Shown here: positions 25,681-36,430 of the stretch, in pieces | How positions within the stretch are numbered: the stretch's first letter is position 1 | How the letters are laid out: each line of letters begins with the position of its first letter | From: Iodobacter fluviatilis | GTDB lineage: Bacteria > Pseudomonadota > Gammaproteobacteria > Burkholderiales > Chitinibacteraceae | Assembly (NCBI RefSeq): GCF_900451195.1 | Contig: NZ_UGHR01000003.1 | Location: 688,001-752,000 of the forward strand | Direction: 5' to 3' | DNA length: 64,000 bases | Notes under the pieces: generated by a model | What the model was told of the DNA's origin: nothing | Database searches by the model: none | What the model saw: the letters and a program-made list of their open reading frames with translations, nothing else | Program-made: the position numbers and the translations under genes

Positions 25681-28600
25681 TCAAAGTATTTTTTTTCTGG
25701 CTTGATCGAGTAAGGCCTGCGCTTGTTCCGCCTTGGCCTGTACTTGTTTCAGCTGATCCAGCCCTTGCTGGGCCTGAGCCTGCACTTGCTGAACTTGCGC
25801 CAAGCCTTGCTCTGCCTGTCCCAGCAGTGCTTTGGCGGGGGCGAGTTGTTCCGCGATCAATGGCGCAGCAGACTGAGTCGCCAACTGAGTCGCTTTAGCC
25901 CCAGCCGCAGGGATCAATCCTTCAAGCTGGCTTAAGGCTTGCGTCTCCTCGACTATTTTGTTGGCAGCTAAAGGCGCTTGGGGCCATTTAGGAATATCGA
26001 ACTTACGTTCCTGATTTTTTGGTGCTCGCGGGTCCGCCTGAAAGGCAACACTGATTGCGCCCATAGGCAAGCCACTCACCAGCGCTTTGCCCTCAGCATC
26101 TAAAGCCCCTTCATGCTTGTTTCCATTGAGATCCAGCAAGGTGTACTTGCCGCTTTTAATCCCTTCCATGTTTTCATAGAAATGATGGAGCTGAATATCG
26201 CCTACGGCAGGTGCCTTGCCTGCAAATGCTGGTAAAGGTGGATTTAAACTCGCAGGCCCGCTCCAATCATGGCTGCCACCTTTAATACTGACTTTCCCAG
26301 GTGCATGCAGCTCGATTTTCCCGCCTTTGATGCGGATATAAGCGCCGCCGGCGGTGAGCAGGATTTCTTGTTTGGCGTTGAAGAGGCCCTTACCTTTGAT
26401 GGCGGTGAATCTGGCGTTTTTGTCGGCGGTAATTTCGATGTCGTCGCTTTGCGCCTGCATTTGCAGCTGGCCTTTGGCGGCGATCAGCTTCATGGTGATT
26501 TTGTCTTTAATGCCGCCGGTAAACAGGCTGATGTGCTGGCCTACATTGTGAATCCAGCGGCGGCCGGTGCTTTGGTTGGTGTCGCGCTGGGCGATTTGAT
26601 CCAGGTTGCTGCCTGCGCTGAGGGTCTGGCTTTGCGGGGTGGTGATCGCTACGCCGTCCTCGCCGTGCAGCAGGATGATTTTTTGCTGGCCTGCCTGCTC
26701 TTTAGATTTTGTCTTACCGTCTTTATCGGTGTTGCTGCCCGCTTCAAAGCTTTTGCTGGCGTGCACGTGGTGGTAAAGATGGCCGTGGCTGGCTTTGTCG
26801 CCGGGGCTGTTGTCGGGCTTGATGGTTTGTTCATCGTCTCCAGTTTCGATGCTGTCGGCGAGTTGTTTGGTGGCGTATTCGCCGAGGTTTTTTGCGGTTT
26901 CCAGGGCGGATTCCAGCTGGCTTTGGGCTGGGCTGCGGTCTAGCTGTTTGCCGGATGCGCCGCCTTTGGCTTCGGTGCTGATCAGTAAGCCGCTGGCGCG
27001 AATAGCACCTTGTTTGTCGGTGCGCAGCTCAAAGCCTTCGCCGCGTGGTTCGCCTTTTCCATCCGTGCGCGGGTGGATTAAGTAGCCAAGGTTGAGCTGA
27101 GTTTTGCCGTGCTCGCTGGATAATTTAGTGCGGACTTCGCCTTTTGTATCGTCAAACAGCAGCTCGCCGTATTGGCCGCCTTCATGTTCTTTGGTCTTGA
27201 TGCCAGATAGTGTTTTGTTGGCAGGCAGTGCGCCTGCGCCGCTGAATGTTGGCACCGGGTGGCTGCCGTTATAGACCACGGCGGTGACGATGGGGCGGTC
27301 GATATCGCCTTCGATAAAGTCGACTAAAACTTCCTGGCCGATGCGCGGAATAAACTGGTGGCCAAAGCCTGCGCCCGCACTCGGCATAGATACACGTATC
27401 CAGCAGGATGATTTGTCATCCAGGTTTGCACCAAACTCCGGGTGCTCTGCGGCACGCTGCCAGTGGAACTGCACCTTGATCCGGCCTTGCTCGTCGGTAT
27501 GCACCTCCGATCCGGCGGGGCCAACCACGGTGGCGGTTTGTACGCCAAAGCTTTTGGGTTTGCTCAGTGGCTCATGGGCAAAGGCGGGGGTAATCGGCTG
27601 GCCACGTCTTTGGGCGGTGAAATCGGCTTGGTAGGGCTTGGCATCTGCTGCGCCTGCAGCTAGCAGGCCTGGGGAAACTTGCAGTAGTTGCTGGGTAAGA
27701 TCCACCGGCAGATTATTCTGCGCGGTGAATTTAAGCTCGGTAATGGCGAATTCGCGCTGCTCGGCCGCATCCCATTCGTGGGCGGGGTGGTCTTCTAATC
27801 TGAACCATTGGCCGGCTTGCAGGCTGCGCAAAGTGCCAGAGCCAGTAAACGATTTCTTTTGCCCGTCTAAGGCCTGCTGACGCAAGTTAGCGTAATGGCT
27901 TAGCCCTTCGGCATCGCTGGCGTAATAGTGCGTCTGGGCATCGTAATCTTCAAAGCTGGATTGAATTTGCTGCCCGCCATCGCCCTGGTCTACCGCGCTC
28001 TGATCGGCGGTGTGGCTGGTGTTGGCGGCTTTGTAATTAAAGCTGGCAAGCGATACCGAGCTGCTGCCTACCTGACGCAGGCTGTTCCACTCGGTAAGGG
28101 CATCGCTTTCTTCGGTGGCATCGGCGCGGTGAAAGCGCACCTGGCTGTCTTGCGCCTCGGGTACGGCAAAGGCATCGTCAAAGACAACGAGCTGAACCTG
28201 GGGATTGTCACCCGGCAGATGAGCAAAGCGCCACGCTAAGCCTTCCTCTTGCATCAGCCTCACTAAAAAGTCGTAATCAGATTCGCGGTATTGCAGGCAA
28301 TAAGAGCGCGGGCCGTGCGTGCCGGATAATTTGAAATCCAGCGTTTGCACTGATGCAAACACAGGGTTTTTTGCCTGATGTTCGGCTAGCACCTGCTTCA
28401 CGATATCCGGCACGGATAAATCCTGGAACACGCGGGAAGTGCGGCGGTAGCGGAGTAAGGCAAACGGTGGTTCTACCGTTAGCGCGTACTTTGCAAAGCC
28501 CCCATCAGATCCCAGCAACTGCGCTTGGGATATCACGCCACAGCGCTCAATCTCGCTGCCGTTCGCATCCGCTACAGATAAAACAATGGGCAGGCCCAGT

Positions 28601-28809
28601 AAGGATTTAAGCTCTAAGCGGCCATCGGGGGATAAGCAATCAATGCGATAAATAAAAGACTGATTAAGCCCTTCCGTGCCCGTTACCTGCTGTGGTAACA
28701 ACTGATTACCCCAAGCTGCGCCATCGCCAATTTGCAATGAAATCAATCGCTGATCTTGTGAAAAAGCAGCCGCAAAAGAAGCAAGGAGCTGGTCGGGGCG
28801 CATGGGCAT
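25681..28809 (-). CDS. vgrG: VgrG (T6SS spike) with coiled-coil C-terminal extension
   Basis: 1042 residues. The gp27/gp5-like core is typical: LTVEPPFALLRYRRTSRVFQ and YRESDYDFLVRLMQEEG (about 115-195), PKSFGVQTATVVGPAG near 425, and the OB-fold segment RIGQEVLVDFIEGDIDRPI. A DUF2345-type repeat region (ITADKNARFTAIKGKG, then GGAYIRIKGG) follows at 780-860. The final about 90 residues are a Gln/Ala-rich coiled coil (QVQQVQAQAQQGLDQLKQVQ) not found in a basic VgrG. It is the first gene of the vgrG-rhs-immunity cluster. No structural T6SS genes are in the window, so it relies on a system elsewhere. Confidence 0.93.
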   Translation of the reverse strand: MPMRPDQLLASFAAAFSQDQRLISLQIGDGAAWGNQLLPQQVTGTEGLNQSFIYRIDCLSPDGRLELKSLLGLPIVLSVADANGSEIERCGVISQAQLLGSDGGFAKYALTVEPPFALLRYRRTSRVFQDLSVPDIVKQVLAEHQAKNPVFASVQTLDFKLSGTHGPRSYCLQYRESDYDFLVRLMQEEGLAWRFAHLPGDNPQVQLVVFDDAFAVPEAQDSQVRFHRADATEESDALTEWNSLRQVGSSSVSLASFNYKAANTSHTADQSAVDQGDGGQQIQSSFEDYDAQTHYYASDAEGLSHYANLRQQALDGQKKSFTGSGTLRSLQAGQWFRLEDHPAHEWDAAEQREFAITELKFTAQNNLPVDLTQQLLQVSPGLLAAGAADAKPYQADFTAQRRGQPITPAFAHEPLSKPKSFGVQTATVVGPAGSEVHTDEQGRIKVQFHWQRAAEHPEFGANLDDKSSCWIRVSMPSAGAGFGHQFIPRIGQEVLVDFIEGDIDRPIVTAVVYNGSHPVPTFSGAGALPANKTLSGIKTKEHEGGQYGELLFDDTKGEVRTKLSSEHGKTQLNLGYLIHPRTDGKGEPRGEGFELRTDKQGAIRASGLLISTEAKGGASGKQLDRSPAQSQLESALETAKNLGEYATKQLADSIETGDDEQTIKPDNSPGDKASHGHLYHHVHASKSFEAGSNTDKDGKTKSKEQAGQQKIILLHGEDGVAITTPQSQTLSAGSNLDQIAQRDTNQSTGRRWIHNVGQHISLFTGGIKDKITMKLIAAKGQLQMQAQSDDIEITADKNARFTAIKGKGLFNAKQEILLTAGGAYIRIKGGKIELHAPGKVSIKGGSHDWSGPASLNPPLPAFAGKAPAVGDIQLHHFYENMEGIKSGKYTLLDLNGNKHEGALDAEGKALVSGLPMGAISVAFQADPRAPKNQERKFDIPKWPQAPLAANKIVEETQALSQLEGLIPAAGAKATQLATQSAAPLIAEQLAPAKALLGQAEQGLAQVQQVQAQAQQGLDQLKQVQAKAEQAQALLDQARKKIL

Positions 28810-28984
28810 TCCACGATTTTAACAATCGCTCAGATTACCCGATGTTTTTCGTGCCTGCCAAAATTATTACAAACACTTTGACTTATTACCAATTTAACAT
28901 ACGTAACAAGTAAGTATTTGTACTTAGTTTACTTGAATTGAACCGGAAGAAGCCTGAGGGTGAGCTTTAAAACCACCATAAATC

Positions 28985-29070
28985 TACCATGGCCTCCATA
29001 TAGAAGCCCCTCAAAGATTGCGAGAAAACTCTGCTTAAAAATGAGCTGGTTTTGTGAGGAGGGTTTACCA
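28985..29070 (-). mobile_element. Left-end fragment of the IS3-family element
   Basis: ACTCTGCTTAAAAATGAGCT and TTTTGTGAGGAGGGTTTACC match, with changes, the left end of the deleted element at 19060-19125. No transposase frame remains. It lies directly upstream of the XRE gene. Confidence 0.65.
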
Positions 29071-29087
29071 ATCAAACACTACAGGAA

Positions 29088-29297
29088 ATGGAGGCAATAC
29101 TCAGAGAAAGACAAAAGCGGCTTTGCATAAATCGTAACTGGGAGCAAAAACTGGTTGCAGAAAGAGCGGGGATTAGCCTGCGAACGCTAAGAAACATAGA
29201 GTCAGGCAATGGATCATCATTAAATACTCTAATTAGAGTTTTACGAGTACTCGGTCGAAAACTGGTTGGAAACCATCGCCATAGTGGCAACGATTGA
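29088..29297 (+). CDS. Small XRE-family HTH protein
   Basis: 69 residues: ERQKRLCINRNWEQKLVAER, then AGISLRTLRNIESGNGSSLN, and TLIRVLRVLGRKL. This is the XRE/Cro HTH of the HipB-like type (SLRTLRNIESG as recognition helix). Such proteins are usually paired with a HipA kinase or another toxin, but none follows here. An IS3 end abuts the start, so the gene may be truncated at its 5' end or have lost its promoter. Confidence 0.65.
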   Translation: MEAILRERQKRLCINRNWEQKLVAERAGISLRTLRNIESGNGSSLNTLIRVLRVLGRKLVGNHRHSGND

Positions 29298-29549
29298 CCC
29301 CTTGATGATAACAAGAGAGGCGACCCCGAGACAGCGTGCGAGTAAGCCCACGCAACAAGAAAATACCTTGATGTAGCGCACATTTTGCACCAATGCGAAA
29401 TTTAATCCGACCTAGCCAACACGCAGTGCTTATTGGTGAAATGTGAAGCCGTAGTGCCCTTCATTGCCGTTAGTACTGAGGTCGTAGCATTTTCATTTCA
29501 TAGGACATGTTACGTAGGCATAAATATAACTCTATTTTTACTGAAAACT

Positions 29550-30029
29550 TCATTTCATTTTTTTGTACAGCAGCTTAATTTTTTGCCGCAGTTCCTGCTG
29601 CTGCTCAAGAGCGCTGATTCCTTTTTCTGGCAAACAAAAAATCAGTTTGTCATCTGTAGCTGTCGCCGCTTTTATAGTTTTATGATCATCAAGTGCAAGC
29701 CAGTATTTAATTTTTCTAGTAGTAGCATCTTGCAGGATTTCAGCATATCTATCAGAGATAATGCATTCCACAACACCATAAAACCGCCATCCTATATTTC
29801 CCAAAAGCTTAATCAGAGTTTCGTCATCAAAAAGCCTGCGCCAATCGGATGAAACAATTATCCTGACTTCAGGATAATCCTCTAGTATTTCCTCAAGATG
29901 TTTTAGCCAACAAAATAAATTTGGGTTCTGACACAAGCGGCCGTTTTCATCGATTGCGGGTTCACCATCTGCATGCAAAACACCATCAAAATCCAGATAT
30001 AAAAAAATGAATGAATTATTGTCCATCAT
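29550..30029 (-). CDS. HAD-fold protein of the Swiss-Army-Knife RNA-repair type
   Basis: 159 residues from the ATG pair at 30029/30026. The upstream in-frame extension to 30122 has no recognisable homology. Motif I is LYLDFDGVLHADG (candidate Asp nucleophile in DFDG), motif II is IIVSSDWR, and a later WLALDD supplies acidic metal ligands. This layout matches the HAD domain named after Swiss-Army-Knife RNA-repair proteins, present here alone. It is probably a phosphatase, but the substrate is unknown. It is a single gene between IS remnants. Confidence 0.75.
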   Translation of the reverse strand: MMDNNSFIFLYLDFDGVLHADGEPAIDENGRLCQNPNLFCWLKHLEEILEDYPEVRIIVSSDWRRLFDDETLIKLLGNIGWRFYGVVECIISDRYAEILQDATTRKIKYWLALDDHKTIKAATATDDKLIFCLPEKGISALEQQQELRQKIKLLYKKMK

Positions 30030-30239
30030 TCGAAACCTATCAGCATTTGTACTAACCAATAAAATACGCTTTTGGATGAAAAATGACAAGATAACCTGAT
30101 TGATGGGGGAGCCAAATGGCAAATCCCTAATATAAAAAAATTAAGCACAATATAAATTTCATTATAACTTTGACGAATCATTTTTTACTTAAACACACTA
30201 AAACCCAGTAACAGCCTGACTTTTCAAAGCTTAAATGTT

Positions 30240-30573
30240 AGTCTAACTTTGGTGCTGGGCAGTGAAATGGACGCAGCCTCAGGCAGGCTTAATCCGGCAT
30301 TCAGATCGTGGTAGTCAGTATTGTTCGCATGGTTATCGGAAGCTGATTGAGCAGTTTGGTTTGCAGGCATCAATGTCGCGGCGTGGGAATTGCTACGACA
30401 ATGCGCCGATGGAAAGCTTTTGGGGCAGTTTGACGAATGAGTTGGTGCACCATCACAGTTATGGCAGCCGGTTTGAGGCAGAAGTATCGATTCGGGAATA
30501 TATCAATATTTTTTACAATCGCCAGCGGTCCCACACGCGCCTGGGCAATCTATCTCCGGCCGCGTTTGCATAA
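30240..30573 (+). pseudogene. IS3-family OrfB C-terminal fragment (a different IS3 group)
   Basis: The frame 30262-30573 encodes the end of an IS3-type transposase: GLIRHSDRGSQYCSHGYR (second Asp), RRGNCYDNAPMESFWG (catalytic Glu), then REYINIFYNRQRSHTRLG and the LSPAAF terminus. The sequence is clearly different from the IS at 1-684. The first catalytic Asp and OrfA are missing. GGACAGGTCA at 30630-30639 may be its terminal repeat. Confidence 0.88.
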
Positions 30574-30645
30574 AAATTCAGCAGGAAAGCGGTCGGAGTT
30601 TGAGTGAAGTGTGTCTACGGTTGTTAGGACAGGTCATGTTTTATA

Positions 30646-31533
30646 TTACTTGTTTTTAGAGATTAAGCCATTGCTATCAAATGTGATATCTGATTGCTCA
30701 GCCCAGAATATAATGTAATCTCCGCTATAGTAATCAGGTAAATTTATTTTTTTAATTGAATCTAATATAAACGTATACATCATTAATAGGAGGATAGAGT
30801 CCTCCGCTTCATAGATTAAAAAATCATCATAATATCGTAAAGAATCACCACGCGTAAAACGATGCATAATTTGATTCCAGACTTGATCGTCTTGTGTACT
30901 TTCTTTGAATGATATTTTCTTTAAAAATGAATTCTGCCTCGCTAATGTGTCATCATTGGCGTGTATATAAGCTGCTTCGTTTAATATAAAGATGGCATCG
31001 GGGTGATCGTAGCTGTGTAGTCGGCAGTTAAACTCAAAATCGTTCCACTCTTTACCTTGTTTGTAGCTGAAAATGGTTTTAAAAGGTTTGGTTTGGATGT
31101 CATGTGAGCAAGATATATCTAGATCATTTGCTATGTGATTGAACCTATTTTTATAAATTGTATCTATGGAGCTTAACTTTGAGAGTGCATCGTTTAGCTC
31201 TGTAGGGTTTAACGTTGATTTAACTTCAATAACACCATAGACTTCTTCAATTGGAAATAATCTTAGATCATTTTCTTCGTTTAAAATAAACCTTGGGCAT
31301 GTTTCCTTGTTAAATAAAACGATATCACATTCTTTTGATATATCTCCCCCCTGATTAATAATGTATCCCTTGGAGACGCCAATTTTCTCAGGCAAGATAA
31401 GTTTAAGAAAATTGCGCACTTGCTGCTCTCTTGGCGCTCCAATCTCATCTGGTCGGCCTGTACTGCTCTCAAGAGCTTTTTTAAAATCACATAGTGTACG
31501 TTTGAATATTTGAGAAATTGAATGTTCTTTCAT
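30646..31533 (-). CDS. DUF6602-like protein, probable nuclease-fold
   Basis: 295 residues from the ATG at 31533; a GTG at 31545 is also possible. Residues 25-110 carry EIGAPREQQVRNFLKLILPE, CDIVLFNKETCP and VYGVIEVKSTLN. The D...(E/D)xK arrangement (CDIVLF, then EVKST) fits a PD-(D/E)xK-like nuclease core as seen in DUF6602 proteins. The C-terminal half is alpha-helical and unrecognised. Such genes occur in defence islands. It stands alone between two IS remnants. Confidence 0.6.
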   Translation of the reverse strand: MKEHSISQIFKRTLCDFKKALESSTGRPDEIGAPREQQVRNFLKLILPEKIGVSKGYIINQGGDISKECDIVLFNKETCPRFILNEENDLRLFPIEEVYGVIEVKSTLNPTELNDALSKLSSIDTIYKNRFNHIANDLDISCSHDIQTKPFKTIFSYKQGKEWNDFEFNCRLHSYDHPDAIFILNEAAYIHANDDTLARQNSFLKKISFKESTQDDQVWNQIMHRFTRGDSLRYYDDFLIYEAEDSILLLMMYTFILDSIKKINLPDYYSGDYIIFWAEQSDITFDSNGLISKNK

Positions 31534-31699
31534 TAAGGGATACACCTGAAGCTTTAAGTTGATTAAGATTGATTATTTGAAACAGCCTGATTATGTCTCT
31601 TGCGCAGCCAAGCGCCCATATAGGCAAGGCTTGGCTATGAATAATGCATGCAGCATTCGTTGGATTAGGGAGCACAAATCAAAACGCCGATTAAATCGA

Positions 31700-32427
31700 T
31701 ACTACATTCCCGCCAAATAGCGACCTGCATATTTGCCGTATTTGAATGCAGGATAGGTGCCTGGTTGCACAGTTTTTAAATTACCCAGCATCACATTAAG
31801 CCATTTAAAGGCGTCAATTTCCGTACCGGCCTTACCTTTCGGGGCGGGGACTACCCAATATTTAAATCCTAATTGTCAAACCACTTCAAAACCAATCAAA
31901 CCGTCAGAAGTCACTATGCTCCTCGATGTCAAAGCTGTTGCTGCCTAGGGTTTGAGCGCTTAGAACGAAAAGCCTAGCACCGGATCAAAGCGCAGCCGAT
32001 GAGGATGAACATCACGCATTTCGGCCGCCACCACAAAAGCGACCTTATTTTCAGAACCACGCCCGCGCTTGCCTCCGTTACGCTCGCCCCAGATAAGTGT
32101 CATCAATCCGAATGTCTCCACTCAAGGGGCCGCTTGTCTCACGTTGCCGAATTTCCTCTATCAACTTATGTTTCAGCAACCATGTGGCTTTTCAAATAAT
32201 TCCCAATTGCCGACGCAGCGATATCGGTTTTCAATTGCGCCACAAGATAAATAGCCAGAAACCACTTAGTCAAGGGGAGTTGCAACTGGTGCACCATGGT
32301 TCCTGCCAGTCAAACTGGTTTGGTGCGCACAATGACAACAATCCCTCACGCGGATTTTGCCGCAAACAAATGTGCAGGCAATTTGTCCATGGCACCTTGC
32401 CTACTGCGGCCTGTCACATATTCATAC
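31700..32427 (-). pseudogene. Degenerate IS1595-family transposase
   Basis: Minus-strand fragments in several frames read LTKWFLAIYLVAQLKTDI, then IGNYLKSHMVAET, GKRGRGSENKVAFVVAAE and, near the end, AFKWLNVMLGNLKTVQPGTY. These are IS1595-type DDE transposase blocks. At least three frame breaks or stops separate them, so it is dead. It adjoins the 3' end of the restriction operon. Confidence 0.75.
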
Positions 32428-33135
32428 TTAGAAATCCTCGATGCCTGTCCGTTCTAGCTCTTCGTGATGTAGCTTCCAGCTCGGCATGTGCAGACTAACC
32501 AGCACCCAGAATGCCTTTGAGTGGCTTTTTTCCACCGTATGGCACAGCTCATGCACAATGATGTAGTCCTGTACCGCCGCAGAGAACTCCATAATGCGTG
32601 GGTGAAATTCGATGATGTTATTCGCATCGCAACTCGCCCAGCGGCCTTGGAAGAATTTGATGCGCCCTCCGTGCGATACCAAGCCTGTTTTCTTTTCCCA
32701 GTAGCGCAGCCGAGGCAATAACTTGCTATGAGCCCGCTCCATGTAAAAGCGGGTCAGGAATGGCGCTAGTTGCTCTGGCGTAATACTTGCACCTGTGGGG
32801 TTTTGAATCACAAATCGGGATGCCGTAAAACGTAAAGTTACACTTTTTACGTCAGGCTGATGATGCACCTCGGCGTAATAGCTGCGGCCTGCGTAGCGTA
32901 GTCGGCTGCCCGTAACAATCAATGCCTCAGTGGCTATTTGATTAACTTGTTGACGCTTCTCGCATATCCAACGGGCTCGCTGCCGTATCAACTGGGTTTG
33001 CTCTTCAAGCGAAGCATCAGGCCCACGTAACAGCACCAGCTCACCCCGTTCAACGGTAATGTAATGGCGCTTGAGTTCAGGCGCTAACTGAAAGCGCCAT
33101 TCGATAACAGTCTGCCCGTATTGAAACTGCGGCAT
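32428..33135 (-). CDS. YgjP-type zinc metallopeptidase of the restriction locus
   Basis: 235 residues. The zinc motif VHELCHTVEKSHSKAFW (His, Glu, His and a third His) and the preceding GRWASCDANNIIEFHPRIM are the signature of the YgjP/DUF45 (WLM-like) family. N-terminal residues 1-100 form the beta-rich part with RQRARWICEKRQQV. It begins right after the hsdR stop and is the last gene of the operon. This family is often found beside hsdR, though its role in type I restriction is not settled; it could degrade the restriction complex. Confidence 0.85.
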   Translation of the reverse strand: MPQFQYGQTVIEWRFQLAPELKRHYITVERGELVLLRGPDASLEEQTQLIRQRARWICEKRQQVNQIATEALIVTGSRLRYAGRSYYAEVHHQPDVKSVTLRFTASRFVIQNPTGASITPEQLAPFLTRFYMERAHSKLLPRLRYWEKKTGLVSHGGRIKFFQGRWASCDANNIIEFHPRIMEFSAAVQDYIIVHELCHTVEKSHSKAFWVLVSLHMPSWKLHHEELERTGIEDF

Positions 33136-33136
33136 C

Positions 33137-36100
33137 TTAGTTCTTCAGTAAAATATCAAACAATTTATTGGCATGCTCACGCGCCACAGCACGCTCCCAC
33201 CCCGCCAGCGGCATCAATAATCGACGCAATAAATCGCGAACTTCAGGATGAACATCACGCATCTGCTTCCAATTATGCGAAGCCAGGGTCTTGCTCAGCT
33301 CCTCATGCTCGAACACCTTGGTCGTGATGACTTTGGCAACGTCCTCGCTAAGCTCTTTAGCCAGATAGTGGTAGGCCGCCGTTTGCGCTGCATTTTCAAA
33401 GCCAGATTTATCCTTATCGCGTATTTGCTGCCCAAATAGTTCCAACTGCTCTAAAAACTGCGCCTGTGTAATACGGCCCGCTTTTTCTTCAAGTAGCAGT
33501 TTTTCCAGCTCTTCAGCCAGCTTGTCAAAAAACGCAGGGTCTTTATCCCGGCCCGACACTATCGTGTGCTTGAGCTGATTTTTCATTGTCAGAGCTTGGC
33601 TGCCTGCGTTTGCACCGCGCTTGAGGCGTGCCATATCGCTGGCATCCAAGATCGACACTTCATGCCCCAGCAGGCTTTTGGCGGGGCTTGCGGCAATATA
33701 TTCATCCAGTAATTGCTGCAGTAGCGCCGACTCCAACTTGGTAATCCGCTCCTGATACGCATTGCCCGGCAATTTATCGCGCAGCATCAAGCGAATTTCG
33801 CCAAATAGCGTGAAATAGGGCTTGAACGGAATACCACGTACGTCGGGCAAAATGATGTCGAGTGAGCGATTAAATTGCTTCACCAGCGCGATAAATTCTT
33901 CGACTGAATCAAGACGGGTATCGGGGTCAAGAAACTGCTCGGCGTCGTCTTTATAATCTTCGCGCTGGGCAACAGGGTCATGCTTGCGCGGCAGCAGCTT
34001 TAAAATCCGCTCCAGCGTCGCCTGCGCTTTCGGGATTTCACTTTCTACGCCTTCCCAGACCTGTGATGGTTTGACTTCGCCGCCATAGATTTTCAGCGCA
34101 TGGTCAAGGTGTTCGACCACACCGTGGTAATCAACGATATAACCCGCATTTTTTCCCGCCAGGGTGCGATTAACCCGCGCAATGGCTTGCAGCAGCGTAT
34201 GTTCCTTCAGCGGTTTATCCAGATACATCGTACCCACAATCGGCGCATCCCAGCCCGTGAGCAACATATCCGATACGATAATCAGGCCAATATTATTTGC
34301 ATGCACCTGCCCATCACGGCCTTTGCTTTCATCGCCATAGGGCAGCGGGAATAGCTTACTCACAAAGGTGCTAATTTCATCCGGCAAGATGGCGACAGGC
34401 GTTGTCTTAGCCTTGATTTCGCCCTTGATGCGTTCTTCAATCGAGGCAATCTCTGCAACGTCGACGCCGCGTTTTTCAGCCTCTTCAGCTTCGGTATGCC
34501 CAGTGCGTTTTGAGGTAATCCCTGCCAGCGAAATCACCACGCGGCTTTCAAATGTCGGCAAACCCGCCTTGGCACGCTCGGCCATTTTGGCGTCGAGCAA
34601 ATCCTTATACGCAACGGCCATGTCGCGACCATCGCAAACCAGCATGGCCTTTAAGCCTTTGGCTTGCACATTAGCTAAAAAATGCTCGGTTAAATGCTCG
34701 GCTACTTTATCCAGGCGGTCTGCCGCCTCACGCCATTTTTGTAGCAAGGCTTTTTTCAGCGCGTACTGCCGAACTTCAGATTCATCGCCAAATTTTTCTT
34801 TAAACGCTTTGTCGAGGTCGCCATTGGCAGCCAGCTCAATCCACGCATCCAGATACTTAATCGGCAGCGTTGCCCCATCGGCTACTGCTTCGTGCAAACG
34901 GTATTCGTCGATGTATTCTCCCCCACCAAATTCACCTAGGGTGTGCTTGTCGTCTTGCAGCAGCGGCGTACCTGTAAAAGCGACAAACTTGGCATTGGGC
35001 ACACTGGCGCGCATAAAGGCAGCCAAAAAGTCGTACTGACTACGGTGCGCCTCATCAACCAGCACATAAAAATTAGGCTTATTGCTCAGCACACGAAAGT
35101 TGATTTTCTCCCGCGCCACTTCAACCCACTGCGCCTTGAACAAGGCACCGCTGTCATTCACTTTGCCCAAATGGGCATTGGTCTGCTCAACCATATAAAA
35201 ATCGTTTTCAACCCGAACCCTTACATGCCGGGCTGCAGATTCGCTCGGCTTTAGCTCAATACTCTCTTCAGGCGTATCAGGCCCGTCACGCTCTGCTTCG
35301 TCGTCTTTCTCTTGGAATTTATGCACCGTGCTGGTCAGCACGCTACCGTAATCATTCGACAAAATCTTGATAAGGCCGTCTACCGAACCCGCTTTCATCG
35401 TCTTGATGCCAATGGCGCAGAACGTCTCAAAAATCTGTTGGTCGAGGTCTTTGCGGTCGGTCAGCACCAGTACCGTTGGGTTATTCAAACCCAAGGAATC
35501 ATTTCTTAAATAACGTGCCAGCAGCGCCATCGTCAGCGACTTGCCGCTACCCTGCGTATGCCATACCACGCCTCCAAGGGGCTTAGGAGCAGTCAGGCGC
35601 GCCACTGTTTTGCGAACCGCCCGCCATTGCTGATAGCGCGGCAATTTTTTCATTACCTTGCCATCGCGTACTTCAAACAGCACCAAATGGGTAATCAGCT
35701 CTAAAAATCGGCTAGGTTCAAACAGCGCCCATAGCAATTCATCTTGCTCGCTAGGTTCATCACCCAGCACTGCAATCACCTGTTGGCGCTCTGCCTCTTG
35801 CAAGCGGTAGCGAGCATAGTAATCAGGTTTAGTGGCGATGGCCGCATAACGGCCTTCGCGGCGATTAAGGCCCACCAGCACCTGGTTAAATACGAATTGC
35901 GGCGCAAAGCTACGCTGATACCCATCGAGCTGCCCCAGTGCTTCTTCCAGCCTATGGTGCGATGCTTTGCATTCAATCATCGCCAGCGGCAGGCCATTCA
36001 CAAACAGCAGTAAGTCAGGGCGAAAAGCCTCACCCTCAGCATTAGCACCTACAAACTGCTCGACCACATGAAAATCATTATTTTTGGCAACACTCGCATC

Positions 36101-36430
36101 AAAAAAACGCACGCTTTTCATAAAGCCCAGCGCGTCTTTCACCTGAATATCGCTGCGGTGAACCACCTGCTCCCAAAATGCGCAGTTAGCGGGAATTAAC
36201 TCATCATTCACCCGTTTTTTCAGCTCTATCACCGCAGCAGCCACACCCCCCGCTGATTCTGCCAGCCAAGGGTTTAACACAAGCAAACGCGCTTGCAATA
36301 CATCCAACATAATGGGGGCCAAATGGCGCGGCTCAGGCTGAATGGTTTTGCCTGATAGATGCATATAGCCAAGCTTAACCAAACTGGCGATGGCAGGATT
36401 TTCGACGCCGATTTTTTCAGCTTGGCTCAT
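33137..36430 (-). CDS. hsdR: Type I restriction enzyme R subunit (HsdR)
   Basis: 1097 residues. The N-terminal nuclease domain has the PD-(D/E)xK motif [20 protein letters not shown]. The translocase follows with Walker [18 protein letters not shown], Walker [12 protein letters not shown] and motif III FTGTPLL. Motif VI lies in [15 protein letters not shown]. HsdR pulls DNA through the complex and cuts it away from the recognition site. The start overlaps the stop of the LOTUS-domain gene (ATGA), so the two are translationally coupled. Confidence 0.95.
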   Translation of the reverse strand: MSQAEKIGVENPAIASLVKLGYMHLSGKTIQPEPRHLAPIMLDVLQARLLVLNPWLAESAGGVAAAVIELKKRVNDELIPANCAFWEQVVHRSDIQVKDALGFMKSVRFFDASVAKNNDFHVVEQFVGANAEGEAFRPDLLLFVNGLPLAMIECKASHHRLEEALGQLDGYQRSFAPQFVFNQVLVGLNRREGRYAAIATKPDYYARYRLQEAERQQVIAVLGDEPSEQDELLWALFEPSRFLELITHLVLFEVRDGKVMKKLPRYQQWRAVRKTVARLTAPKPLGGVVWHTQGSGKSLTMALLARYLRNDSLGLNNPTVLVLTDRKDLDQQIFETFCAIGIKTMKAGSVDGLIKILSNDYGSVLTSTVHKFQEKDDEAERDGPDTPEESIELKPSESAARHVRVRVENDFYMVEQTNAHLGKVNDSGALFKAQWVEVAREKINFRVLSNKPNFYVLVDEAHRSQYDFLAAFMRASVPNAKFVAFTGTPLLQDDKHTLGEFGGGEYIDEYRLHEAVADGATLPIKYLDAWIELAANGDLDKAFKEKFGDESEVRQYALKKALLQKWREAADRLDKVAEHLTEHFLANVQAKGLKAMLVCDGRDMAVAYKDLLDAKMAERAKAGLPTFESRVVISLAGITSKRTGHTEAEEAEKRGVDVAEIASIEERIKGEIKAKTTPVAILPDEISTFVSKLFPLPYGDESKGRDGQVHANNIGLIIVSDMLLTGWDAPIVGTMYLDKPLKEHTLLQAIARVNRTLAGKNAGYIVDYHGVVEHLDHALKIYGGEVKPSQVWEGVESEIPKAQATLERILKLLPRKHDPVAQREDYKDDAEQFLDPDTRLDSVEEFIALVKQFNRSLDIILPDVRGIPFKPYFTLFGEIRLMLRDKLPGNAYQERITKLESALLQQLLDEYIAASPAKSLLGHEVSILDASDMARLKRGANAGSQALTMKNQLKHTIVSGRDKDPAFFDKLAEELEKLLLEEKAGRITQAQFLEQLELFGQQIRDKDKSGFENAAQTAAYHYLAKELSEDVAKVITTKVFEHEELSKTLASHNWKQMRDVHPEVRDLLRRLLMPLAGWERAVAREHANKLFDILLKN

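Noticed and set aside
26269..26943. 224-codon plus-strand frame inside vgrG
   Set aside because: Antisense to the DUF2345-type region of vgrG, which has clear domain homology; composition is an artefact of the repeat strand.
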